Shown here: positions 36,121-49,608 of the stretch, piece by piece
Layout: each line of letters opens with the position of its first letter
Position numbering within the stretch: the stretch's first letter is position 1
Assembly: GCF_036324505.1 (NCBI RefSeq)
Contig: NC_086370.1
Coordinates: 22,096,290-22,160,289 of the forward strand
Direction of reading: 5' to 3'
Length of the DNA: 64,000 nucleotides
From: Eleginops maclovinus
Taxonomy: Eukaryota; Chordata; Actinopteri; Perciformes; Eleginopidae
Made by a program: the position numbers and the translations under genes
The notes under the pieces: model-generated
Told to the model about the DNA's origin: nothing
Databases searched by the model: none
The model's input: only the letters and a program-made list of their open reading frames with translations

Positions 36121-38212
36121 AAGCCTCAGTAATGTTGATGTTTTTCATAGAACGTTATTGTCTTATTTTAATGGTTTAAGAAAAGGATAATTTCCCTTCA
36201 ATCTCTCATTTCAAGAAGTAGGCAAAGCTCTCAATCACTTATCAAGAGAACTAATATTTAATCTGGACTAGTTCTGCCGTTCAGACTGTCTGTGTTACAA
36301 TCACAATTCCAAGTATGCTAATGTGGTGAAGTAAATGAATTAGAAAAAAGAAACGGAAACAAAACATGAGGTCATTTCAAGTCCTCAGTGAGGTCGGCCT
36401 TGTTGAAGCTTTTATCTTAACGAGTCGAGGTGTAAAGACCGGAGAAGGAAGACGCAGAAAAGACAACTTTACAAATTTACGAAGCTGCTTTTATTCCTCA
36501 TCAATTTTAATCTCCAACAAAGACACCTCACCAAAGATTGCAGACAACAAAGAGGAAGGTAAGTGGAGGAAAATAGCTCAACGAAAGCAAACGTGAACCT
36601 CCCGTAAAGTTGTTGACAACAGCATTCTTCAGAGGAGGCAGCGGAAAAAAGAAGAAGAGGAAAGGAGCTTTGTTATGAGGACAAGAAAGAGGCGAGAGGA
36701 AATAATTACTACATTACAGAAGGAGCCGTTTACACAAGACTTCCGTTGAGCCACAGGACTGGCAACATGCAGCGGCTTATGTGACCCAGAAAGACCCGAG
36801 GAACGCTCCCTGCCTACAGATTCATCACTTTTGGAAAGAAAGGAGAGCGAGGCTGCCACCGCTACCAACCAACAAATCTGTTTTGTTCAACCTCGCCCAG
36901 AGTTACCGCAGTCCCGTTTTGTTTTTACAAACTTAGAGACAGAGGGAGGGGGAGAAAGGAGAGACGTGAGGTGCAAAACAAGAGACAAATGTGTGTTTGA
37001 TGATGCAAATAAAAAGAATATATGATGAGTTGTAATAAATACTTGGAACGTATAAACTTGCATTTTCCCAAGAGCTGTGTGTGTATAACTATTTGTATTG
37101 ATATTCTTTTCTTCTCTTCTCCTTCTTCTTCTTCTTATTTAATAATGATTTTCTTTGTTTCAGGTGTTTTTGTTTACTTACATATTAAATGAGTTAATAA
37201 TATGAACATGTAATGAGTCATTAAACCTGGGGGATGCATTTAGTCGATTAAAAATAACAATACTGGTTCAAATGGAATAAAGTAGAAGAATAAAGTTGCA
37301 TTCTTCAAAGTACCAGGCCCTAAATAGATACCTGTAAATGTAAAATGTAATTTACAACACCCCTGTGATGAACAGAGTGTGTGGGGGGGGGGGGCAGCTG
37401 CAGCTTTAATTAGCAGGTGAGATGAGTGGACTGCAGCATCATTACGTTGGTAATTAGAGCTCAGTCTATTTGCTGGTTATGCCCCTGGCTCTGAGAGAGA
37501 ACTACAAACAGAGTGAGGAATGTAGAAATCAGGTGGGAGAGATTTAAATGGAGAGGGGATGTGATGTAGTGGAGAGTCATGAAGAGGATTTATCTCTAAT
37601 CCCTCCAGTGATAGTCAGCCTCCGTGATCTCCACCACCGTGCCACTCAATCACAGAACAATGTGCTGTATTAATGCATGCAGCCGCCGTGACACATATCC
37701 AGATACTCCTTCCCTTTCTGTGCATTGATGTTGTCTTGTGATGGATGGCTTAGACTCCTATAGAAATGAGAAGACGCCTTTGAATGCATCTCAAGAGTGC
37801 TATTCCACTGTGTGCACACACGCTAACAATCCCACTAGCTCACTGGGTGCAAGACGTAAGAGATTTAGGATTCTCTTAAACTTCAGCTTCAAGAGAGAAG
37901 AAATGAGACCAAGAATTCTGTGAAAGTAGGGCAACCTCATTCAGCGGGGCCAAAACGACTGCACGATACATGTGTGCTCAGCGTTAACCCAAATAAAACA
38001 ACAATATATATTAAAGAGTGTAAAGAGATCAACAATGCTAATGCTCTAACACACACAGAGCATCCTGTGTTAGATAAATCAGACGACTCCATCTAGATTC
38101 CTTTCTACTTTTCTCTCTCCTTGTAATTGTGTGTATTCATGATCAGGATTTGAAATCCAAAATTATTCTTGCTGTTCCTAAATGATTTAATCCAGAAACA
38201 CTATTGGATTAC
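36121..38212. other. Unique intronic sequence with short simple repeats
   Basis: No gene. A CTT run lies at 37112-37137 and a run of about 13 G at 37383. Confidence 0.45.
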
Positions 38213-38365
38213 ATTAGACATACTTTGTTAAATTGGGGAAATAGATAAGATAAAGCAGCCTTCATACAAAGTATTGCACATGAATAAAGATGACAAAACT
38301 AAGTAGAGCAGACAAAATAAAGTGTGTACAGAATAAATTGTGCAAGGTCATTGCTTTTGGCAGGA
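38213..38365 (-). mobile_element. Retroposon-like 3' tail remnant
   Basis: AGATAAGATAAAGCAGCC, TATTGCACATGAATAA and TACAGAATAAATTGTGCAAGG match, in order, the tail-like segment at 48014 (AGATAAGATAAAATAG, CATTGCACATAATTAC, GAGTGCAAGG). Probably the 3' region of the same non-LTR family. Confidence 0.45.
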
Positions 38366-38504
38366 TAAGTTAAGGAATACATTATTTAAAATGTGACGTG
38401 ATATACTTGTATATGCATTGCAGCTTTTTTAGCGAGTGGCAATGGTATACTGAGGGCCTGCTGGCAAACCACCACCTGATGCATCCGTCAGAAATGTACC
38501 TTCA

Positions 38505-38707
38505 CAGGTATTATCCTATTGGCTAGCGCTCCAACACATTTTACGTAATAGGCTAAGGGGGCGGGACATCTCTAAGGGGTTGCCCAATCACAACAGAGCC
38601 GGCCAACTAAGCAATCAGAGCAGACTGGGCTCTGGTTTCCGACAGAGGGTGAGCAGAGGTGCTGCAGCACAGGCAGTATGAAAACAATAAAGAGCATTTT
38701 GAACACC
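38505..38707 (+). mobile_element. Family A MITE-like copy, internal fragment
   Basis: CTATTGGCTAGCGCTCCAAC, GGGGGCGGGACATCTCTAAG, CAATCAGAGCAGACTGGG, GAGGTGCTGCAGCACAGG and AATAAAGAGCATTTTGAACA. Both ends are missing. Confidence 0.88.
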
Positions 38708-39073
<366 letters not shown>

Positions 39074-39183
39074 GTGCATTGTTTATGGTCAAATTTTCTT
39101 CTCAATATCCAGAGCAAACCTGTTGTCATTGACAGGGGACTGGAGTGCTCTTATCTTTGGAAAGAGCTGCTTGATTCCTATCT

Positions 39184-39192
39184 CACACACGC

Positions 39193-39232
<40 letters not shown>
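39184..39232 (+). repeat. (CA)n microsatellite
   Basis: About 24 CA dinucleotides with two CG interruptions at the left end. Inverted relative to the TG tract 115 bp upstream. Confidence 0.98.
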
Positions 39233-39234
<2 letters not shown>

Positions 39235-39730
39235 CTTCTATTACTGATCTTTTTCAAACAACAAATGGCTTAACTAGGAATCTCCCACAGTTTACCAATC
39301 AGTATGTTTTAAAAATATAATTTGGAACCACTTTTAGTAATCATAGGCAACAAACAAATGTTGCACAACAGTTTTCAGTATGATGGCTGCCACCGAGCTA
39401 GTACAATTGAACTTTTGCAAGTTATGAAAACTCAACAATGGCATGATCGATGTATTTATTCAACAGAAAAAAGACGATCCAATTCATGGCTTAAACTGCA
39501 CAGGCAAACACCAATAACCAAGAGCAGGTGATTCCAATCGTCCTGTGAAGCGATACATAACACATTATGATCACTCTTATTCCTCATTCATTATTCTTTA
39601 TATGGATTACTTAAATCTATCCCAAAACTTGCAGAATTCAGCGTCAATGATCACAAATTCCTGATGAGTAATTTGTTTATGGATTGCAGGTCTTAAAAGA
39701 GACACAAACTCCGAACAGTGAGCTTGCAAA

Positions 39731-39731
<1 letters not shown>

Positions 39732-39801
<70 letters not shown>
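39732..39801 (+). repeat. (TG)n microsatellite
   Basis: About 35 perfect TG dinucleotides. Confidence 0.99.
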
Positions 39802-39803
<2 letters not shown>

Positions 39804-40735
39804 GTTTTCCTGAGCCTTTGCCTGTACGCGTGCCTGTTTGTTTTGCTATAAAGCCTCCCTGATCCAGTGTTAACTGCTGTCATAAACAAGCACCTGCCAG
39901 ATGTGAGCCTCGGCCCACAGAGGACTGCAGCGTCTGTCTGTGAGAGGGATCCATATCACACTCCGTGTCCTCTGCTCGCTGCACGCTTCTGTCTCACAAA
40001 GTTAAGGCAACGCATATGAACAAATACGGCTGACCTTTTTCAAAGCTCAAGTTTAACTTTGTGCATTAAAACTACTTTTCCAAGAGACTGACGTAAAGCT
40101 GGACCAACATTATTGTTATGACTGTAGCCATGAGCATTCTTAAGGTCTAAGCACAGAGACGGTACATCTTGGGGCCACTGTCTCAAACCCAAAAGAAGCA
40201 CAGTGTGGTATTTGGGGTAATTTTGGTCATTTGTTGAGGACCAAAGACGAGTGAAAGCTTTCTGTTGAATGGAATGAATTTGCTGTTGTTTTGCTGGCCT
40301 TTCAGACTCGCTCTATGAAGCAGGAAGTTGTTGAGAGCAAATTCTGACTGCTCCACATTTCTAATGCCTTAAACAGTACCCTACCGGCCTGAGGACTCTG
40401 ACAGCTGGATATAAAGTCACATGCTGTATTATTTGCTATTGCAGGTTGTGCGATATGTTATTGCAATGGTAACCAGCGTCCCACCAGTACCCAGGTAAAC
40501 ACTGGTTAACACCAGCGAAGGAAGCTTTGGGGGAGAGTGAATAAAATGCAGCAGACATTGAGATGACCAAGAGATCAGCGCCCACGGCTCCTTATGTTCA
40601 CCCAGAGTAAACATCCCGAGGGCGAGGGGGGGGGGGGGCAGAGCAGAGATGGGTGTGGAGATAAACCCTAAAGCTATGCCAGCCTGCTTAAGGCTTCATG
40701 GAAAAAAGATTGACCACATAAAGCAAGGACCTGTG
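39802..40735. other. Unique intronic sequence
   Basis: No gene. A run of about 11 G lies at 40627. Confidence 0.45.
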
Positions 40736-40817
40736 GAATTTTAGCCTTTGCAGACCATTTACATGCACACACACCTATAAAACACACTAAAGGAAACAAG
40801 CCTAATAGAACCTCTTA
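40736..40817 (-). mobile_element. Family A MITE-like copy, one terminal fragment
   Basis: GGAATTTTAGCCTTTGCAG, ACCATTTACATGCACAC, ACCTATAAAACACACTA and CTAATAGAACCTCTTAAA: only the TTTACATGCAC-side end remains, with a decayed terminus. Confidence 0.82.
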
Positions 40818-42145
40818 AATGCAATTATTAGGCTCAGAGATGACCTACGCTTTTTGTTTGTCGTGTCATGTTTCTTTTTGTAGCATGAAAGGACTGAATC
40901 CCTTTGACTGCTTGAGATATACATACATGTATGGCAGGAAGTGCTGTAGGGCCTCTACCAGTGGGAAACATATGCAGTAAAGGAAAATACACTCTCTGAG
41001 GTACTGTTTGAAGAGTTTGTAGAAGTATAAAGTTCCTTTGAAACGGTTCACAGTACAGGTAGTATGCATTTCTCAGATTTATTTTATAAAATGTGATAAC
41101 TTTGACAGCCAAGCCCTCTTTCTGACACGGAGTGATGATTCAAAGATACAAAAAAAGGTCAGAACTTCGATTTCCTTTCCAAAGTACAGCCTCTAAAACT
41201 TCTCACCATCTTAATTCTGGCAGTATTCTGGCTCACTGCTGGACAGCGCTACTCAGATCCGTGTTGGCAGTGATGGAGACGGGCTGAACTCATAGGAGGA
41301 GTTCAGCTCTGACTCACCTTCTGAATAGAGTCAGCGCCAACAGACAGATTCTACCCACCAGAGACGTCCGGTGACTCAATCAGTGTGACCCAGCTGGTAA
41401 TCAAGACATGGAGACAGGAAGTGGAGCTACCTGTAGTTCTGTAGTTCATTTTCTGTACCCTATATTGATCTCCTGTACAAAAATGTACTTGATGGTTTCC
41501 TTTCCTAGCCTCCTGCCCAACATTCGAAGGCAGTGGCTCCAAAAACCTTTTGGACAAAAACCCTATTCATGCAAAATAACTATGACACGTGAAGATGACG
41601 CATAATAACTTTCCATTATTGCTTATCCGCCACAGTGTCGTGTTCATGGTTGCAACTACTTAACATGCGTATCTGACTTGTATCGCACAGTCAAATGACA
41701 ACTGGCACATGTGAAAATATACTATATACTCTTTTTAGTTTCAGTTATCCAAGTGCCATCTCTCTGAGCCGCGGGCCAAACAGCCTGTCAGTGTTTCCGT
41801 CGCAGTGACAGTGTTTTTTTCTGTAGTAATTCCATGTTATTTCAGTGACAGCGACCAACACAGAGTATGAAGTGACGGGGGAATGACACATCCGTCAGGA
41901 CGCAGAGCATCCCGCCCACATGCACACACACACGCGACCACACACATGTAGCTGTCACATGTGCACAATAGAACAGTAAACAAGCATGCACCCACAGTAT
42001 GACGGGGGGTGTAGAGTTGGAGGAAATACTGATCGCTGCAGCTCTGTCAGAGTTACGATGACAAAGAAGGTTCATTACTTAGCTCATTCGATCCAAAGTG
42101 CACATGGCTTTGGTGCTTTCATGAGCATTTAGAATTTAACAGAGG
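40818..42145. other. Unique intronic sequence
   Basis: No gene recognised. Two minus-strand frames near 40834-41112 lack domain or splice support. Confidence 0.45.
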
Positions 42146-43798
42146 AGGAGAAGTACTCAGGTCTAGTTCTTGAGTAAAGTAGAAGTACTCAGGTCTAGTT
42201 CTTGAGTAAAAGTAGAAGTACTCAGGTCTAGTTCTTGAGAAAAAGTAGAAGTACTCAGATCTTGTACTTAAGTAAAATAGAAGTACTCAGGTCTTGTACT
42301 TAAGTAAAAGTAGAAGTACTCAGATCTTGTACTTGAGTAAAGTAGAAGTACTCAGGTCTAGTTCTTGAGTAAAGTAGAAGTACTCAGGTCTAGTTCTTGA
42401 GTAAAGTAGAAGTACTCAGGTCTAGTTCTTGAGTAAAAGTAGAAGTACTCAGGTCTAGTTCTTGAGAAAAAGTAGAAGTACTCAGGTCTTGTACTTAAGT
42501 AAAAGTAGAAGTACTCAGATCTTGTACTTGAGTAAAGTAGAAGTACTCAGGTCTTGTACTTGAGTAAAGTAGAAGTACTCAGGTCTTGTACTTGAGTAAA
42601 GTAGAAGTACTCAGGTCTTGTACTTAAGTAAAAGTAGAAGTACTCAGATCTTGTACTTGAGTAAAGTAGAAGTACTCAGATCTTGTACTTGAGTAAAGTA
42701 GAAGTACTCAGGTCTTGTACTTAAGTAAAAGTAGAAGTACTCAGATCTTGTACTTGAGTAAAGTAGAAGTACTCAGGTCTTGTACTTAAGTAAAAGTAGA
42801 AGTACTCAGATCTTGTACTTGAGTAAAGTAGAAGTACTCAGGTCTTGTACTTGAGTAAAGTAGAAGTACTCAGATCTTGTACTTGAGTAAAGTAGAAGTA
42901 CTCAGATCTTGTTCTTGAGTAAAGTAGAAGTACTCAGATCTTGTACTTGAGTAAAGTAGAAGTACTCAGATCTTGTACTTGAGTAAAGTAGAAGTACTCA
43001 GGTCTTGTACTTGAGTAAAGTAGAAGTACTCAGATCTTGTACTTGAGTAAAAGTAGAAGTACTCAGGTCTTGTACTTGAGTAAAGTAGAAGTACTCAGGT
43101 CTTGTTCTTGAGTAAAGTAGAAGTACTCAGATCTTGTACTTGAGTAAAGTAGAAGTACTCAGATCTTGTACTTGAGTAAAGTAGAAGTACTCAGATCTTG
43201 TACTTGAGTAAAGTAGAAGTACTCAGATCTTGTACTTGAGTAAAGTAGAAGTACTCAGATCTTGTACTTGAGTAAAGTAGAAGTACTCAGTCTTGTACTT
43301 GAGTAAAGTAGAAGTACTCAGATCTTGTACTTGAGTAAAGTAGAAGTACTCAGATCTTGTTCTTGAGTAAAGTAGAAGTACTCAGATCTTGTACTTGAGT
43401 AAAGTAGAAGTACTCAGATCTTGTACTTGAGTAAAGTAGAAGTACTCAGATCTTGTTCTTGAGTAAAGTAGAAGTACTCAGATCTTGTACTTGAGTAAAG
43501 TAGAAGTACTCAGATCTTGTACTTGAGTAAAGTAGAAGTACTCAGATCTTGTACTTGAGTAAAGTAGAAGTACTCAGATCTTGTACTTGAGTAAAGTAGA
43601 AGTACTCAGATCTTGTACTTGAGTAAAGTAGAAGTACTCAGATCTTGTACTTGAGTAAAGTAGAAGTACTCAGGTCTTGTACTTGAGTAAAGTAGAAGTA
43701 CTCAGATCTTGTACTTGAGTAAAGTAGAAGTACTCAGATCTTGTACTTGAGTAAAGTAGAAGTACTCAGGTCTTGTACTTGAGTAAAGTAGAAGTACC
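42146..43798 (+). repeat. 32-bp minisatellite, about 51 units
   Basis: Units read GTAGAAGTACTCAGATCTTG then TACTTGAGTAAA, with 33-bp forms having an extra A. From first to last AAGTAC is 1641 bp, about 51 units. Variants are zoned: TCTAGTTCTTGAG forms at the left end, alternating TACTTAAG/TACTTGAG forms near 42480-42850, and nearly uniform AGATCTTGTACTTGAG on the right. It is contained in the dispersed element below. Confidence 0.98.
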
Positions 43799-44236
43799 AG
43801 AGTGTAGGAATACTCTGTCACAGTAAAAGTATTCTAAATGTTCCTCCAGTGAAAGTAGAAAGTACTCTCCTCTAAATGTACTTAAAGTAGCGACAGTAAA
43901 AGTAGTCATTGTCTGATTGGTCCATTTCAGAATAATATCTCTGATATGTTTTATAATGATTGATCATTAAAGTGTTCTCAGAGCTGGTAAAGGTGCAGCT
44001 AGTTTGAATGGCTTTGTATACTGCAGGGTAGCTGCTGGATTTACTGCAGGGGAACTACAGTCTGATTTAAGGGAGATTATATTTACCATCATTCATCCTA
44101 ATCTGCCTAGCAACTGAAGGGGATAAAATATAGTTAGTGGAGTAAAAGTACACAATTTACCTCAAATATACAAAAGTACAAAGAAGCATAACATGGAAAT
44201 ATACTTGAGTACATACACTTGGTTACTTTACCAGGT
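42146..44236 (+). mobile_element. Dispersed teleost repeat hosting the 32-bp array
   Basis: Right of the array come TACCAGAGTGTAGGAATACT, TCCATTTCAGAATAATATC, AGCTGGTAAAGGTGCAGC, GTATACTGCAGGGTAGC, GTGGAGTAAAAGTACAC and TACTTGAGTACATACAC, then GGTTACTTTACCAGG, in the order of a very common percomorph repeat that I recognise from memory and that naturally carries one or two units of the GTACTTGAGTA motif. It has no coding capacity. The class is not assigned. Confidence 0.75.
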
Positions 44237-44522
44237 AAACACTGTCCTTCTACAGCCTGTGTGCGATGTTTATGAAACATTAACAACCATTTACGACCCT
44301 TTGAAAAGCGAGTCACGGCTTATTTAGAGCAGAACGTCCCACACACACACTCTGGTTGTGAACGTGTTATTGTGGCATGCATGGAGAGTCATTCTAATAT
44401 TATGGGCTGGTTGGTGGACGGATGCCAGGGTTTGCATGGTGGCGGGGTAAAGTCTTCTGGCGGAGCGAATTAGCTTTACCGTCGCAAAGGAGCCAGGCAG
44501 GTCGTGTGTGTGTGTTGCTGCA
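44237..44522. other. Unique sequence between repeats
   Basis: No gene seen. Confidence 0.45.
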
Positions 44523-44542
44523 ACACACACACACACACACAC
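44523..44542 (+). repeat. (CA)n short microsatellite
   Basis: About 10 CA dinucleotides, directly preceded by a short TG run (44505-44514), so this spot is itself a small TG/CA inverted pair. Confidence 0.95.
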
Positions 44543-44607
44543 TGTTTCAAGTCTGGCGAGAGAGGGGAGCATCCTTGATTCTTGGCAGTAAGATGGATCA
44601 GTGTGTC

Positions 44608-46133
<1,526 letters not shown>

Positions 46134-46746
46134 TTTAGAGGCCCTACTGTGCTTTTGGAGTTTCCCCTTTCCTGTAGTGTTTTATATAGGTTTTAGTGCA
46201 TGTAAATGGTCTGCAAAGGCTAAAATCCCTGTCTTACCTCCAGAGAGAGTTTCTCCACTACCTCGCTGTCTGAAATGCCTCCATTGGACTCCTTAGTTTA
46301 CTTCCTAAACATAGTGACATCACTGTAACACTCACGCTTCTATTGTATTGTATTATTTTATAGGTTTTAGTGCATGTAAATGGTCTGCAAACGCTAAAAT
46401 CCGGTGTTCCCTCCAGAGCATGAATCACCTCCATTGGACTCCTTTGTTTACTTGAACATAGTGACATCACTTAAACACTCACACTTCTATTGGCTAGCGC
46501 TCCAACACATTGTACGTGGCAGGCTAAGGGGCGGGACATCTCTAAGCGATCACAACAGAGCCGGCCAGCTAACCAATCAGAGCAGACTGGGCTCTGGTTT
46601 CACACAGAGGGTGAAAAGAGGTGCTGCAGCACAGGCAGTATGAGAAAAATAAAGAGCTTTCTGAACATTAGAGCATGGAGACATGTCCCAGTAGAGGCAA
46701 ATAATACAAACATGATCCTGGAAATTAGAATAATATGACTTCTTTG
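46134..46746 (+). mobile_element. Family A MITE-like copy with internal duplication (613 bp)
   Basis: Begins TTTAGAGGCCCTACTGTGC and ends GAATAATATGACTTCTTTG. The segment from TATAGGTTTTAGTGCATG to CTCACGCTTCTATTG occurs twice, offset by about 171 bp (about 46184-46345 and 46355-46495). The remainder (GCTAGCGCTCCAACACATTG, GGGGCGGGACATCTCTAAG, GGTGAAAAGAGGTGCTGC) is present once. Confidence 0.88.
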
Positions 46747-48013
46747 ATCTACAGTCACTTCAGGTTTCAATGGCTGATTGTGCTGGTATGACATTTCCTT
46801 ATTTATCTCCTTCCATATTCAGCATTTGATGGCTGTATTAAATAAATAGCATATAAGTCGATAAACATTTCAATTGTTGTTGCCATCCTAAGGCTGCAGC
46901 TCAGGAAATTATTTTGATTTTATGATGTTCTCGGTGTGCGACATGAGATATGATGTGCTTGAGCTGAGCTTATTGCTGAGCTGAGGTTATTTCTGTCTCA
47001 GAGAGCTCTGCCCAATCTGTTCACAGAGCATAGATCACTTAAGTCCTATTCAGAAATTGCACTGCGAAGCCTCTGATACGTTCCCAATAGATCTCCTCCA
47101 GTGTCTCCGGTTTAATGAGTAAAAGCCATCATCAGGACACTTCAGCGAGAGACACAACATGATACGGAAAACAGGGAGTGGGCTTTTCAAAATAAGAGCG
47201 GGCAAAAAAACATAACAAGAAATCAATAACTGATGCATTTGTCTATTTGTCTGTGTCTTGCTGCTCTTGTGTTTGCCTTCCTCTATCTCCCTCTGTGTCT
47301 GTCTTTCTGTTTGTGTGTCTGCCTCCTCTGGAATAACCTCCATGGCTAATGATCTGCCGTGACCTCAGCGATCTTTAATTGAATAATAAATGAGCAGATC
47401 TTATCCTAGGCTCATCTCCAGCCGACAGAAGAACAACACCTACACACACCAGCACAGACACAACACACACACTCCAAGGTCGTACACGCAGAACTAAATA
47501 CTGACTTAATGTAGAGTTTGATCTATATATTGCATAATGTGCCAAATGCCCATATATGGACTTACAAACATATAGCTCCTCCTAAACTGTAAAGACTCAA
47601 AGCTTTGCCAATCAATATATTTTATATCGACTGCATCAAAAACGGTTATGTGTGAATGTAAAGGGGATGCTCACACTGACAGAGCAACAGAGAATTATCA
47701 TTCAAGTTTGAAACTTTATCCAGCCTCTTTTAGCTAGTTGTTTGGGTACAGAATATAACCTTTATGGTACCTGCCACCGCAGACAGTCTGAGAGCAACCA
47801 GTTTGGGAGGAAAGTGGGACATCAAGCAGCTGAAACGCTATTTTTCATAGACAAAAAATGGACTGATAATATATATAAGGATGTTTTTCTTAGAGGCCTT
47901 TACAGCTAAACATTTTTGGACCGAATGCCAAAAGTGAACTCATGGAAAACCAATCCCAACACGTTGTTTATTCATTGTTTTCCTAATGGGACCCGAGAAC
48001 AATCTGACCAAAG
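46747..48013. other. Unique intronic sequence
   Basis: No gene seen. Confidence 0.45.
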
Positions 48014-48250
48014 TTAGATAAGATAAAATAGATAAGAGGTACTTTATTGATCCCAAACTGTGACATTTTTCAGTTGCAGCAGCAGAACACAAAACAAGGC
48101 ATTGCACATAATTACAAACAAAACAATTCTCAAAGTAGAAACAGAATAAACCATCATCAGAGCAAACAGAATATATACAGTTGAGTGCAAGGAGTGGACT
48201 ATTAAAGAGAGGCTGTATGCCGGTCCTTAAGCTGCTTTTAACTTGTGGTT
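48014..48250 (-). mobile_element. Non-LTR retroposon 3' tail
   Basis: On the minus strand it ends CAGTTTGGGATCAATAAAGT then ACCTCTTATCTATTTTATC, the 3' signature (GGGATCAATAAAGTA plus a TATC-type tail) common in fish LINE/SINE copies. It is 5'-truncated; no RT is visible. The family is unassigned. Confidence 0.65.
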
Positions 48251-49608
48251 TTGGTTTGTTTTGGTACAAAAACTAACCCATCTATGCTACTTGACATTGC
48301 AAACAGTTGGAGCAACTAGTTTAGGAAGAAAGTGGAACTGAAAAGCATCACATCTTTCTCAAGAGTTGATAAAGGAGTATTAAATGAAGAGTGATTCAAT
48401 TAGACTCACAATCAGCTAATTGTCTAAACATTGTTAGCTATAATTCAAAAAGGAAGAACCATTAAAGGAGGTTTTTCCAAAGGGAAGCTTATCCCAACAT
48501 GCTGCTCATAATGAGACCTAAGGATGGGAAATCCTAAATGTGGTTGGCATTAAAAAAAAAAGCCCCCAGTGGAGATATCACACCACGACTGACATCAGTT
48601 TAATGCGTCTTCCACTAATGAGCTGTAACTCTCCATCTCATGTCAGAAAACACTTTAATCTCCCGGTAATTATGACCCACTACTGTACATGATCAGAGCC
48701 GAAGCAAGCCTGCTTTGATCGCCTGGGGCGTGACACAAACTCCTTCTGATCGTCTTTTGAAGACATTTTTAAAGTTTAATGTGTCTTGAACACTTGTAAC
48801 TACATGGCCTCGTTAAGACCACTCGTGTGTCTGCAAACTGTGGAGTTCTTCTGCCTCCAAAAGGTAATAAATACATAACAAAGAGGTAATAAATGGACAT
48901 TTAAAGTTCCCCTTACAGCCCCTCAGATACGTGCATGATTCAGGCTGAGACTTCTGCACATTTATAAGACGTTTCTCACTTCCAAAATATCTAAAACGAC
49001 AAACCCATGGTTGAACATGCTTCCCTGTGCGTGTGCATTGGGTTTGTATGTTATTTCTATTATTGTTTTTTCACTCTTTGGCCTGTATAAAATAACAGGT
49101 GCTATAAAAACAAAGTGTTACCTTCTCGAGTGATATCCAGGTGGCAAATACATGATAACAACATCACCCTCCAGAAGTATGCCTCTGCGACTGTCAGGAC
49201 ATCACTCACTCCTAAATAACTAGAATGACTTAAATAATGTGTTATTAAATCATAGGATTTATATATGAAACCACCCTGCTGTGAGATAGTCTTATGCAGT
49301 GTGAAGAGCGCTAATAAAAAGGGTGATTAAGTTACGTCGGCTTGGCTGCATGCTGGTCCTCGGTGGCCATGTTTGCTCTGCAACCTGATTTACATTCAGC
49401 TCTGACATATTAAGATGGAAGTCGAGATATTAACTCGAGAGACGGAGGAGCACATATTCCCTTAAAGAGCAATCTACTTAGCATCAAGGTCAGAACAACA
49501 GTGGAGATGGTGTGTAGGTTTATGTATACGGATATTTCAGGAAGAGAGAAAGAGGATGGCTCAATTCCAAACAGACACCGACACCTCCCATTTGCACCAA
49601 TGGAGGGA
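48251..49608. other. Unique intronic sequence
   Basis: No gene seen. Confidence 0.45.

Noticed and set aside
42146..43798. Possible CRISPR-like or regulatory direct-repeat array
   Set aside because: Units are contiguous without spacers and lie in a known kind of fish interspersed repeat; a minisatellite.
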